In this document: positions 1-9,697 of the stretch, piece after piece
How positions within the stretch are numbered: position 1 is the stretch's first letter
Layout of the letters: each line of letters opens with the position of its first letter
Assembly (NCBI GenBank): GCA_019633425.1
Contig: WSUB01000003.1
Coordinates: 127,480 to 191,479, forward strand
Length of the DNA stretch: 64,000 nt
Reading direction: 5' to 3'
Source of the DNA: Tulasnella sp. 424
Taxonomy: Eukaryota; Basidiomycota; Agaricomycetes; Cantharellales; Tulasnellaceae
Program-made: the position numbers and the translations under genes
Notes under the pieces: model-generated
What the model was told of the DNA's origin: nothing
Database searches by the model: none
Seen by the model: the letters and a program-made list of their open reading frames with translations, nothing else

Positions 1-725
1 TAACGTGTACCCGCAGTCTCCAGTGATGGGACCGGAGAATTTTAGGAGTTGGAAGGTGCGTCAAGCCCAAGCGATTTTTCTCGCACTTCTCTCGATGGGA
101 ACTTAAATCCTGGATATTGTATTTGACAGCCACAACAAGGAACTCCACCGTGGTCATTCGTCTCGAATCCTGGTATCTTCTCGATCCACGGCCTGACTTT
201 CGGCGCGACCTCTGTCGACGTCTTGTTCCACCTCAGACGGCAGGAAGTGTTCAAGACGTTGCCGGGAGAGGTGCAGCAGGATCCTATGGCAGGACTCTGT
301 CGACATATTCTTGATCAAAGGAGGTGAGAGGTGTAGGAACTTCTTCGCGGAAGCACTCGCGGACTGAAGTCGACATGCTCTCTAGTTTCTATCCCGTCTA
401 CCCGGTACCGTTGGATAGTTCCCAAGATGTAAACCTGGATGTCTCGCACTCTCACCTTTTGAGCATACCAAATGACTCTATACCGGACGTAATTTTCTTG
501 CCGAGTCGTTTGAAGGAGTTCTCGAAGGTGCGTTGCTGAACCACTGTCCATTTTGTCCTAGTTACTAACGCAAGCTTGTTGGTGGGGCAGATTGTGGATG
601 GAACGGTGTTCGTAAACCCGTCGTCAGCAACCAAGTTTAACAATCCCGGAATGCTTGCGAAAGTTACCGTTAACGCGATGTTGGAAGGAACAGAGAGGAT
701 ATCTGTTGATTTAGTAAAGATGTAG
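1..725 (+). CDS. POL12: DNA polymerase alpha subunit B, C-terminal part (cut by window edge)
   Basis: Regulatory B subunit of DNA polymerase alpha-primase, needed to start DNA replication in the nucleus. Reading across introns 56-129, 324-385 and 528-590 gives one frame ending with TAG at 723-725. The last intron has a TACTAAC branch site at 563-569. The protein contains the phosphoesterase-like C-terminal signature of the family: a block around SVDVLFHLRRQEVF, then FYPVYPVPLDSSQDV, then PDVIFLPSRLKEF directly followed by VDGTVFVNPSS, matching the family pattern (SFYP..., PDvii.PS.Lk.F, v..tv.iNP). The 5' part lies left of the window and the first exon here (to about 55) is uncertain. The downstream flank (745-870) is homologous to the flanks of the two U6 genes. 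I am confident of the family from the last two exons. Confidence 0.82.
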
Positions 726-1545
726 ACTCGGCACATAATTCAACGATGTATCATCGATTTATTGAATCCATGACATAAGACAACGACGTCTACGGGTAGT
801 CGTAGGCAAGCGCATCCGTTGACCGGTGCCAGCATCGGCAGTCCATGCGTGAAGAGGGGAGGTAATAAAAAAAAACTGTTATAACTGAGGTACCTCCTTC
901 GTTTAGCTGCTTGTCTTACCCTGATCCTGACTTATCTCTCGCTCTCAGCGCAGTGGCGCGATGGTTGAATCGAGGTGCCCCGAATGCGGTTGTGCCGTCG
1001 GAGACCGCGACCATACATTGAACAACACAAAGACACGAGCCATAGACTTGAAAACATTGCAGGGCAAGAAGGTCATGCGGACAGCCCGTTCAGGTGGGGT
1101 CGTGGCGCGTGAACTGCGTTAACGAATTAAAAGCAGACGTGTATTTCGAGATGATGTCGGTAAACTGGGGCTATAAACTACAGCGCAATTCTCATGGGGG
1201 TACAATATTGTCTCGAGGCCCAAATTGGAACTAAGACTACTTTTACAAGTGAAGAGATCTCGAGGGGCTCGGAGTACCTTCGGGACGAGAATGCTGACCA
1301 ATACAAACACGGGGTGAGAATTGATGTACAGTAAAAGTTAAAACATACCTCGACAAGAGCCTCCGACTATGTAGAGTCGGGGAACGACTAGAAGACGTCC
1401 GAACGACCAGATTCCCTTGCTCTTGCATCCTTCCCGCTTCCAGCCCCATCGCACCAAATCCTTGTCTTGTCGTTCAATGTACGTCGCTTCGCTTCACGCC
1501 TCCCCGTACGAACCCCCTCATGACTGATACCCTCTGCTAGTCACC
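726..1545. other. Intergenic, duplicated flank
   Basis: No gene seen. 745-870 matches the sequence just 3' of both U6 genes (3130-3290 and 9460-9580). 1003-1101 matches 8581-8681. The stretch 1380-1545 just before the APH-like gene is pyrimidine-rich and may be its promoter. Confidence 0.5.
745..870. repeat. Partial third copy of the U6 3'-flank, without U6
   Basis: Shares the string ATGACATAAGACAACGA and the following TTGACCGGTGCCAGCA with the segments preceding the U6 genes in plus coordinates (3180-3290 and 9480-9580). It ends in a run of nine A after AAT, where the other copies continue into the U6 terminator. The homology stops at this A-tract and no U6 sequence follows. Confidence 0.7.
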
Positions 1546-2495
1546 ATGTCGCCATCTGACTTCGGCTTTCTCGCTAATGACAACCTACCGTCTCGCGAGC
1601 ACATCGTGGCCATGTGCGAAGCGGCCGGGTACGACCGCACCGGAATCCCCTTCCCCAACCAGCCTGGCGAGCCCATCGTCGCCTGGGTCAAGTACGGCCC
1701 GAACGTCAGAATGGCCGAGGCGTTGACGCAGGACTGGGTTGCAAAGGAGTTCAACGCCAAACCAGAGGCCGACGTGCGGGTCCCTCGGGTCTACGACGCT
1801 TTCTCGATGGCCTACCCCGATTGGCCCATCGGATACATAGTCATGGAGTACATTGACGCTCCAGACTGCACCAACAGGGACGTCAAGCTGGTGGCGCAGG
1901 CTGTTCAGACGCTTATTAGCGTCAGAGGTCCAAGCTCTGCGCCCGGACCGGTCGGTGGAGGTCCCGTTGTACACTGGTTCTTCGTCGACGAGCGGACATC
2001 TCCTTTCACGTACGAGACGGTCGAAGAGCTGCAGCAACATATAAACGGCGTAAGTGAGCCTTAATTTCCAGTATGCCTAAATGACTTACGGCCATGGTAG
2101 ATCCTCAAACTTAAGGGTGACAGTAGGCGGGTTAAATTAGTGGCCGATGCGCACGATGGTCTACGCCTTTGCCCTTGCGATATACATCCCGGAAATTTCA
2201 AGAAGGGTCTAGACGGTAAAGTAGTGGCACTGGACTTTCGTGCTACTTGCTTCTTGCCTCCCTCCTTCTTCGCCGTCGCGATGGCGAAGGCAGATGGCGA
2301 CTTCAGTCGGAAGGTGGCCCAGCTCGTCAACTATCCGAAATCGGACGATGTCCGGGCGATGTTGTCCGCCTCTTATTACCTGGTTCCCTGTGGAAGAAAC
2401 GACATAGGTCAGCCTGACAGCCTTTCATTTACCTAGACTGACTTGACGACTTGACAGGAATTCCGAGAGGCCTCCGCCAGAGCAAGGGACTCTAA
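1546..2495 (+). CDS. Aminoglycoside phosphotransferase-like (APH/choline kinase fold) protein
   Basis: join(1546-2049, 2101-2407, 2458-2495). Both introns are about 50 nt with GT-AG ends and all phases agree; about 282 residues. The C-terminal half carries the APH catalytic loop in the form PCDIHPGNF (usual HxDxxxxN, with C-D-I-H here) and the metal-binding segment VALDFRATCFLPPSFF, a form I know from Agaricomycete APH-family proteins, where it usually reads viDFgatcFLP.SFf. The N-terminal half has IVAWVKYGP and PIGYIVMEYIDA, matching the lobe that reads '.vaWIKyG..v...Ea.tq'. A small-molecule or protein substrate cannot be named. The stop after GLRQSKGL is early compared with relatives, so the C-terminus may be slightly shortened. 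The last exons exist again as an orphan at 8681-8811. Confidence 0.75.
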
Positions 2496-3286
2496 CACAT
2501 TGCCGTCTTCGGAATCTACTCTCGCCAGGCATCGTCTACTATATACTATCACTTTATTTTAGTCACGCATCTTCCGATTATGATCATTGCTGCCCGTGAA
2601 AAAGCTCGTATTAAGTATTTCTCTTATTGTCCTATCATAAGCATTCCCGCAATGGACTTGGCCTTAATTCCCTAAGCCAAGCGTCTCCCTCTGTCGGCGC
2701 GACGAATAACCAATCAGGAGCTTGACTAAGTTATATAATTACGCTTTGCTTCGTGTCCTAGGTTGTCACGATTCGATGTTTTATACGGGGGAAAGCGACG
2801 TCACGAACCATGTCGCACTGGCTCGAAGACATCCTGGATGGATTTCCGAGGCGACATCGCAAGCATACTGACAGGATGAGAAGCAGGAAAAGATAGAGTA
2901 CGCGGTCAACCTTTGGACCGTCAGGTCTAGCGCGAGGTTCGAGAAGAGGAAGGAAATGGAGTTAGGGGACCTATGAGCAGGAATCGACGTTCCGCTATCT
3001 CAGACGGAGTAAATCTCGCCAGAGCTTTGATGTACACAGCTTGCATGCTTCTCCAGATGTCGCCAAAGTGAAGAGAGCGGGTGGGTTCGCTTTGGCATCC
3101 AGAGATGCGGAAAAGAATCACCAATGCTGCGCCAGCAGATTATAAAATCATATTTACGACGTATCATTTATTTCTTAATTCCATGACATAATTATCAGAC
3201 AACGATGTCTACAAGTAGCCACGGGCATGGGTAGCTGTTGACCGGTGCCAGCACGAAGATCGACAGTCCATGAAGGTAAAAGTAAC
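2496..3286. other. Intergenic, duplicated, with coding-like remnant
   Basis: 3' flank of the APH-like gene, followed by the remnant at 2810-3140 and the 3' flank of U6. Almost all of it is shared with 8812-9577. Confidence 0.5.
2810..3140 (+). pseudogene. Unrecognised coding-like remnant starting MSHWLEDILD
   Basis: Begins ATG TCG CAC TGG and reads MSHWLEDILDGFPRR before an insertion absent from the copy at 9119-9285. It resumes with SFDVHSLHASPDVAKVKRAG near 3030. The two copies agree at protein level (SFDVHS.HA.PDVAKVKRAGG.ALASRD.E.NHQCC) although the bases differ, which hints at former coding. I do not recognise the protein and no complete frame exists in either copy. Confidence 0.3.
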
Positions 3287-3408
3287 AAAAAAAAAATATT
3301 GCGACCCGGAGGTCGTCCACTCTAATTCAGCGTGTCATCCTTGTGCAGGGGCCATGCTAATCTTCTCTGTATTGTTCCAAATTTAATGTATGTCACTCCG
3401 AAGAGGAC
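3287..3408 (-). ncRNA. U6: U6 spliceosomal snRNA (copy A)
   Basis: Read on the minus strand, the RNA starts GTCCTCTTCGGAG and contains the invariant U6 core in order: ATACAGAGAAGATTAGCATG with the ACAGAGA box, then GGCCCCTGCACAAGGATGAC, then ACGC. It ends in a run of ten T (plus-strand A 3287-3296), a Pol III terminator. A 3' hairpin can form from GACGACC and GGTCGC. U6 pairs with U4 and the 5' splice site and forms the catalytic centre of the spliceosome. The RNA part is identical, base for base, to copy B at 9578-9694, while the sequence downstream of it in the two copies is clearly diverged and the upstream sequence is unrelated. I see no obvious TATA box within 60 nt upstream. Confidence 0.93.
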
Positions 3409-3508
3409 ATTGACACAGTAGCTTGGAGAGTAACCCGGCAAATCCCTGGGATTGTTTCGTCCCGCGCGGTGGTTTCTCATGAATTTGGCGGCTTTCTAAC
3501 GTCCTTTT

Positions 3509-4190
3509 TTGTGGCATCGCTCCCTCTGCATAAGCGGAAATTTGGAGCTTCTTATCAGTTCGGAATTCCTCCGGAAGGCTGGAAGAATCTTGAAGGCAGG
3601 TTGTAACGGTGACTTATCAAGACTGGGGTTCGGCATCTCGCAGGTACCCGTCTCTTTGCCAACCCCGCCCCTGGACCGCGCAACCTGGACAGACGCTCGG
3701 GAGACCTTTCTCGAAGAGACGTGTGGATCCCGGGCCGGTGCAAATCGAAACGTTGGCCAGCTGCTCCGCAACCCACAAATGCGGAATATGTTAAAGACTG
3801 AACGTGATCGTTTCAACGCATGTTTAAATCAGGGGATGCTTGAAGGGGCTCAACAGGAGCAGCTAGAAGAATTCGAGCGATTAAAGGAGCGGCATCGCGA
3901 AGCGGGTATGGAATGGAAGGAAATCCAGGACAAGGTATAATCGTTTAAGGACCATGAGCAAAGGGTTCGAACCAGGTGCTCAACTTATATACAGACATGC
4001 TCGATGTTCTTGCTAACGCTGTTATCATCGTTGTACCACAAACGGTATGGTATCCTATCCCCTTCCTTGATAAATATATCCTTAGTCGAAATGCTTTCTA
4101 GGCGCTGCTAAGTTGACTGAGCTGCTGAGAAGCGTAGCGCCTCGAGTACTCTTAGTAGGGAGCGGGTCAAGTGCTCGAAGCGCACATCCT
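3509..4190 (+). pseudogene. NFX1/ZNFX1-type helicase fragment, degenerate
   Basis: An open stretch 3509-3940 ends in a charged helical segment (ERDRFNACLNQGMLEGAQ, then EQLEEFERLKERHREAG). A short segment after an intron-like gap reads MLDVLANAVIIVVPQTGAAK and then LTELLRSVAPRVLLVGSGSS. In ZNFX1/NFX1-type superfamily 1 helicases the same order occurs: a helical arm, then 'daDvig.Tt.GAA.l..ll....PrvlivEEAgevlEah' (Walker B). Here the acidic Walker B residues are replaced by GSGSS and a stop follows at about 4190. The splice joins do not give one consistent frame. Helicases of this kind act in RNA silencing or RNA surveillance, but this copy lacks the rest of the motor. Family assignment is inference from pattern only. 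Confidence 0.4.
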
Positions 4191-4505
4191 CGCCAGTGAG
4201 TTTCGGAACGGGCAAAGCAGCGTTTCAGTGCTAAACCCGAATCATAAATCACGAAAACGCTTACATTACCTCGATTCTTTCCTAGATTAGGACCATATAC
4301 GAGGGGGTGGGGAAAGACCGGCGAGCACCGAGAACGAACTGAGTCGTGAAACTGAAGTACTCACAGCTTTGCACTGGTTAATCACCCACCCTCGCCTAAA
4401 AGAGCACTGCAGCTGGCGTTTTGGATGGCAGTATTACATATTTACACCGTAAAATACATGCAGAGCCGATTAGTATTACGAAGAAATCTCCGCAGCAGGC
4501 AGATG

Positions 4506-4527
4506 AAAAAAAAAAGGGGGGGGGGGG
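4506..4527. repeat. Adjoining A10 and G12 homopolymers
   Basis: Ten A (4506-4515) are followed directly by twelve G (4516-4527), within a wider purine-only stretch of about 50 bases. Confidence 0.9.
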
Positions 4528-4781
4528 AAGGGGAAACAACAAAAAGAACAGCGAGAGTGAGATGACAGTGCATGTGGGGGGAGAGTCCAACATAATAAGA
4601 GTATGTATAAGATTTTAATAACTCATCCGTTCATGTAAAACCCGTAAACCCCGAAAGAGAAAAGGAATGAAGCAAATGCCGGGGTGTGCGGGACAAGTAT
4701 TTGCACAAGTACCACGCGCCCGGTCTTATCGAAAATGTCTCCTTCCACCTCACTCATCTCCCACAACTCATACTGTAGAAA

Positions 4782-4855
4782 TTGTGCAAGGGATTCGAAC
4801 CCACGGCCGCCGCAAGCCGGTTCACATCCTGCTGATGCTGCTGCGAAGTTGACCA
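4782..4855 (-). tRNA. tRNA-like 3' remnant (T-arm), probably not functional
   Basis: On the minus strand the segment contains GTGGGTTCGAATCCC, the TΨC arm pattern, followed by TTGCACA as a possible acceptor strand. The outer T-stem pairs are imperfect. I could not find a matching 5' acceptor strand or a D-arm within the 100 bases upstream, so this is at best a decayed tRNA or a tRNA-derived repeat. Confidence 0.25.
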
Positions 4856-5012
4856 AAGCCCAGCACCCCCATTCAAGTTCGAGAACGATCCCGTCGGGGT
4901 GTTACGCTGACCAGTTAAGCGTTGTCCGAGCCCGCCACCTCTAGCACCCTAGCCGGGGTCCATCGGTGTATCAGTCGGCCGTTGATAGCAGACGAAGTGG
5001 GATGTAAACCAC

Positions 5013-6600
5013 CTAACTGTTAGGGGAGGTCCCAAACGCTGCATTGGCCAGCTGAGCTTGGAGACTCGACACGCTCCCGCTTGGAGATTGGTGGTGAGCA
5101 GGTTGGTGGAAGGACGCGATGCTGACGTTGGGCGATTGGTGGATGTTCCCTCCTCCGGCGCCGAACGGACCGCCAATATGGTGATGGTGGAACGCTGAAA
5201 TGATGACGTTGGTCGATTGAGGTTGACCCGACGTGGTAGACCCGCCAAGCTGGAAGTCAGCTAGACTCGCCCAGGGAGACTGATGACACGTGTGGAAGCT
5301 CGCAACGCTCGAGTCGGTGTGGAAGGATAAGGCCGATTGCGTCGCCGATGGTCGGCGGAACGAGAACCCCCCGCCATCGCCAAGGTAGAGCGACGAGTTC
5401 CTTCGTTCGGGTTCCGCGTGGAGGGTAGACGAGAACGTGGGCATCGATGTGTCCATTGCTTCGTCCGCTTCCGGGATAATTGGTTCGAGCACCTCGCTAA
5501 TTGCATTCGGATTGTAATCCAGAGCCTTTCAGATAGCGAAGCAGAGCGCACGGGGTCAGCCGATTTGTTACCAAAAACAGTTCCCCGCCACGGCACTCAC
5601 CATCTTATCCATGATAGCGTGCAGCGCATCGGGTAAGAACTCCCATCTGAACGCCTTCATATCCCTAACGTTCCTTCTAGGCATCGGAGCAGGGAAACTC
5701 ATGATCAAATCGAAGAACTCTTCATGATACGGCTTGCTTTTCGATATCGTATCGTGTTCGATGTGATGGACGTTCCGCCTAATTCGATTCTTTTCGTCGA
5801 TATTGCAAACTGAACCGATTATACCTTCTAATAATCGAATCAGGTCAAAGGACGTGATGTAACACTTTTCAGCGTCTTCGCGGTAGATGCACGACACGAC
5901 GATGCGGCTGTTGTCGTCGTACTCTTCAGGGCGGATAACGCAAAAGTGGACGTTGACCGTTGCACCGTCCATTACGCGCCAGAATTGGACCAGGCGCCGG
6001 CGCGCGGCAATCTCTTCTGGGGTCCTGTCAAATAGCCAAAGTGCCGGGAAAGGGAGGAGGAACATCGGACATCGGATCGTCAGCTAATGCCGTTCCCTAG
6101 GATGGAAGCCGAGACCCAAGGGGAAACACAAAGGCCTGCTCAACCCACTCACCATCCGGACGACAAGGAACGAACATCGCCATGAATATTCATCGTCACA
6201 GCTAACGCCGCGGGCTCTCTCTCCATCGGAATCTCCGTCCTCCACACGATACTGTAAGCGTCGGCATTTCCGCCCAAAGCTCCACCTCCACTCCGGGTAG
6301 GCATAGACGAGAAGAGAGTTAGAAAGGACGAGTGAGCAGACATCAGCGCCGGAGCGGATACAGCGGCTGCTATAGCTAGGGTCGTTGAGATCGACCGGCT
6401 GCGATATCGGCCTTTTGACAACGGGTATCCTGCGGGAACGGGGTCAGCATTGATTGAAGGCAAGTCCCCTCTATGTTTCGGGGCACCTAGGATCTAGATG
6501 GCCGGTGTCAGACGGAGTCCAGAGTTGCAGGGCACAATGAGATACGGAGGCTTACATCGAGGCCCGTATCGCGGTATTCGTTAGCACCGTCGTCAGTGAC
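5013..6600 (-). CDS. MedA (medusa)-like developmental regulator, DUF7082, 5'-truncated
   Basis: Exons on the minus strand: up to about 6556, 6493-6153, 6024-5601, 5492-5013; phases agree. The domain reads PEEIAARRRLVQFWR, then IVVSCIYREDAEKCYITSFD, then EEKNRIRRN-type DEKNRIRRNVHHIEHDTISK, then EEFFDLIMSFPAPMPRR. These are the ordered signatures of the conserved region of Aspergillus MedA and Neurospora Acon-3 relatives, nuclear regulators of asexual development. The C-terminal exon is low-complexity, rich in Ser, Asn, Gln and His. It is joined through an unusual acceptor (AGCGAG) that alone keeps the frame. Upstream, only about 15 residues of a further exon remain (reading VTDDGANEYRDTGLD, donor GTAAGC at 6550-6555) before the sequence becomes the TKL kinase segment at about 6596. 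No start codon is left and relatives are much longer, so this copy looks broken at its 5' end. Confidence 0.72.
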
Positions 6601-7965
6601 AGATGCAAGATCAAGCCTTGACCTTAAATTATATTCTTCATGATTAACTTGTGCCGAAAGCTAGATAAGCCCAATATATGTTTCACTATATGGGTCGGAA
6701 TGGATTGTGACGAAGGCCTACCTCCAGCAGAACATCCCCCATTGTAGGTCGCGCAAGGGGATCATAATTCCAGCAACGGTGCATTAGTCTCCAAAGAGGA
6801 TCGTCAGGTGGTAGCTTTGGGTGATCCTCTTGAATCGGTGGTCGGTCTTGGATCACACGGCGGAGAATGACCTGATGGAGAAGACCGTCAAATGGAGGTT
6901 TTCCGCTCATGACCTTGAGCGACTCAGTAATTATCCTTGATTCCTCACTCGCACGTACTCACAGTTAAGATGAGACCACCAAAAGCATAAACGTCGGACG
7001 CCAGATTCGGTTTCTCCCCGGCGGAAAGTTCGTTGGCCATATACCTCAAAGTACCCTTTATTGTTTCGCTGGTTGTGAATCCGCTCCGAGCCTCGAGGTC
7101 CTGCACAACTCGACTGAGACCGAAATCGGAAAGCGTGGCCCTATGATAATCGTTGATAAGAATGTTTTCTGGTTTGATGTCAGCGTGGCAGATCGGAGGA
7201 CCCCGTGAATGGAGATGCTCGAGCCCGCATGCTGTTTGAAAGATCTTGCAGATATGATGAGCGAGGTTGTACCGAGGGAGAGCAATGTGTCGGGGGAAAC
7301 GCACTAATCGAAGCTTATCACATCGGGTGAGACCAGGATGCTCGTGCAGGTAGTCATTCAAATTTCCATGACGGCACCAAGGACTGATGAGCCGTGGCTT
7401 GGGTTCCGAACAGTATCCAAGGAAAGGATGAAGGTTCGGATGTTTTATCTGGCTCCAAACGAAAATCTCTCGTTTAAGGCGCTTTATATCGGCAGCATTA
7501 ATATATAGACCTTCAATAAGGATAACCCAGAGCACCGACCGTCTCTGCTTTCGTCTTCAGTGCTTCCTCCTGTGTCCGTCTGTCCTTCGGGGTGAGAGTC
7601 CTGAGCTCCTTGATAGCCACTATAATCCGCTCGCCCTGCGGGTTTGTCCAGAAACCGCAATAGATATCGGCATAACCAGCAGACATCAAGGGCCGCTCAG
7701 GAACTTCTAAGGTCCCTACGAGTTCCTCGGCTGTCTCGGAACACTCTAGACCTGGTTGAAGAAGCGACCCTGTGTCCATTGAAGCCACTTTCGAATCTGA
7801 GCCGAGGTATGTTCTAGTTTTCTTGTATGACTTGGCTGTGGTTGAGTATGAGCATGCGACATGGGAACGGGTCAATATGAAAAACCAACTCAGGCGCTCG
7901 TCTAGGAATGACTCTCTATCATTCATACCTTTCTGGATAGACCTCAGCTTTGAAGGGTGTCAGGG
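6596..7965. repeat. TKL-kinase segmental repeat, copy 1
   Basis: Aligns with 21306-22630 (same orientation). Its 5'-gene end (about 7750-7960) aligns, inverted, with 36755-37200. The left border lies against the truncated MedA-like gene. Confidence 0.8.
6686..7779 (-). CDS. TKL-type protein kinase (copy 1)
   Basis: Minus-strand exons 7779-7540, 7481-7305, 7244-6963, 6913-6686, each a multiple of three; 308 residues. Start chosen at ATG 7779 because the same ATG is kept in copy 2, although an in-frame ATG exists at 7926. Kinase motifs: VAIKELRTLT (lysine), KREIFVWSQIKHPNL (helix C), CHADIKPENIL (catalytic loop), LSDFGLSR (metal site), GTLRYMANE (P+1 loop), and RPTMGDVLLEV at the end. The Gly-loop is weak (SAGYADIYCG), as in many fungal TKL proteins. 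The acceptor of intron 1 is ATAAAG here versus ATACAG in copy 2. The last exon ends differently from copy 2 because of a small indel. Upstream signals and substrate cannot be read from the sequence. Confidence 0.85.
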
Positions 7966-8580
7966 GATGGGTCGTGAATAATGCACTCAAGAGCTCGAGT
8001 GTCAAGTCAGGCAGTGGTAGATGAGTTCCGTTGTAATCTCGCCAAAGAAACGTGTTTTTCGGTACGCACCTCAGTGACTTACGTATTCAACACGTCCGAA
8101 GCCGAATATTCTACAGGTGGAAATACGCTCATGGGGGTCTTTGGAATAGATTATCAGGGGGTTGAACGCCTAGTCCTCAGACATCCGCCTCCCTAGGGTC
8201 TTTTTTTTGGGTTGTGTCTAAAGTGGGCGGCATTTTTAGCACCTTGCGGAATCATCACTGCACTCACTCTATCTCTTTGCACCTTACCTCGACAGAACGT
8301 GCTGCGTGCCTAGGCGATGTATTTTTCGTTAGGTATTTCATGAGGTGTGTTTATGGATCTGTTACAGCTCGAGCGCTCGCCAAATGTCGCTGGAGTCTGA
8401 TCATTTCAATATATATGATCCTGAGTGCGAGGACAAGGCGTCAGTCCCACGGTTCCCCCTTCCTAATCCGTATAATCTACCTGACCCGCTTGTAGGCAGA
8501 GACGGAGCTTTATGGGAGTGTTAAGAGGTCCCGGAAAGGGTCTTAAACCGCCACGTGTTGCTTATATGAGGCCCTCAATT
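7966..8580. other. No gene seen
   Basis: Only short unsupported frames. No match seen to the missing 5' part of the MedA-like gene. The duplicated block starts at 8581. Confidence 0.4.
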
Positions 8581-8680
8581 TGGGCCGCGAACATACATCG
8601 AACAGCACAAACGCAGGAGCCATGGACTTCGAAAACACTGCAACGCAAGAAGGTCTTGTGGACAGCCCGTTCAGGTGGGG

Positions 8681-8811
8681 TCCGCCTCGTATTACCTGGT
8701 TCCCTGCGGAAGAAACGACGTAGGTCAGCCTGACAGCTTTTTATTTACCTAGACTGAATTCACGACTTGACAGGAATTCCGAGAAGCCTCCGCCAGAGCA
8801 AGGGACTCTAA
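8681..8811 (+). pseudogene. Orphan 3' end of the APH-like gene
   Basis: Carries the equivalent of the last part of exon 2 (reading ASYYLVP... with changes), the small intron with ACTTGACAG acceptor and the last exon up to TAA 8809-8811. The catalytic part of the gene is missing. Confidence 0.75.
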
Positions 8812-9118
8812 CGCATTGCCGTCTTCTTAATCTATTCTCGTCAGGCATCTTATATTATATACTATCACTTGATTTTTAGTCACGCATCTTCCGATTATGA
8901 TCATTGTTGCCCGTGAAAAAGCTCGTTTTAAGTTTAGGAGATAAGTTCTCTTATCGCCCTATGGACTTTGGCCTTAATTCCCTGAGCCAAGCGTCTCACT
9001 TCGCCGGCGCGACGAATAACCAATCAGGAGCTTGATTAAGTTATACAACCACGCTTTGCTTCGTGTCCTAGGTTGTCACGATTCGATGTTTTAAACAGGG
9101 GAAAGCGACGTCACGAAC

Positions 9119-9285
9119 CATGTCGCACTGGCTCGAGGACATCCTGGATGAATTTCCGAGGCGGCCTCGCCATAGCTTTGATGTGCACAGCTCGCATGCT
9201 CCTCCAGATGTCGCCAAGGTGAAGAGAGCGGGTGGCACCGCTTTGGCATCCAGAGATGTGGAAAGGAATCACCAATGCTGCGCCA
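9119..9285 (+). pseudogene. Second copy of the MSHWLEDILD remnant
   Basis: Reads MSHWLEDILDEFPRR and continues directly into SFDVHSSHAPPDVAKVKRAG without the insertion seen at 2870-3015. It loses similarity to the other copy after 9285. Function unknown. Confidence 0.3.
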
Positions 9286-9577
9286 TTCAAAGACCAGGAA
9301 TGCAGCAGGATCGCCTCTGTCGACCTCACCCTCTCTGCTTGGGCTGAAGCGGCCGCTGCTCCGGTCGGCGACCTCGTCTAGAAGTAGAAGCGAGGAATCC
9401 CATTGCCTAGTCTGTGGGTATCGCCTGACGCCGTGAATGGCTGCAGATTATGGAATCGTATTTACGGTGTATGATTTATTCCATGACATAAGACAACGAT
9501 GCCTAAGGGTGGCCACGGGCATGCGTAACCGTTGACCGCACAGGAAGCGACAGCCCATGCGTGAAGAAAAAAGTAAC

Positions 9578-9694
9578 AAAAATATTGCGACCCGGAGGTC
9601 GTCCACTCTAATTCAGCGTGTCATCCTTGTGCAGGGGCCATGCTAATCTTCTCTGTATTGTTCCAAATTTAATGTATGTCACTCCGAAGAGGAC
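9578..9694 (-). ncRNA. U6: U6 spliceosomal snRNA (copy B)
   Basis: Same RNA as copy A with no base change from the 5' GTCCTCTTCGG to the 3' GCAATATT. The terminator is five T instead of ten (plus-strand A 9578-9582). ACAGAGA box, GATTAGCATGGCCCC core and ACGC tail are all present. The upstream 80 bases share nothing with copy A. Confidence 0.93.
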
Positions 9695-9697
9695 ATT

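Larger units (their letters stand above)
1003..3412. repeat. Segmental duplication, long copy (partner 8581-9697)
   Basis: 1003-1101 and 2368-3412 align collinearly with 8581-9697. The interval 1102-2367, which holds most of the APH-like gene, is absent from the partner. Homology ends two to four bases beyond the 5' end of U6, and the sequences to the right are unrelated. Confidence 0.8.
4191..5012. other. Intergenic with homopolymer block and tRNA-like remnant
   Basis: No convincing gene. It holds the A10G12 block at 4506-4527 and a tRNA T-arm-like piece on the minus strand near 4782-4855. Confidence 0.45.
8581..9697. repeat. Segmental duplication, short copy with internal deletion
   Basis: 8581-8681 matches 1003-1101 and 8681-9697 matches 2368-3412. 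The join at about 8681 marks loss of 1.27 kb (or its gain in the other copy). The right border is 3 bases past the 5' end of U6. Confidence 0.8.
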
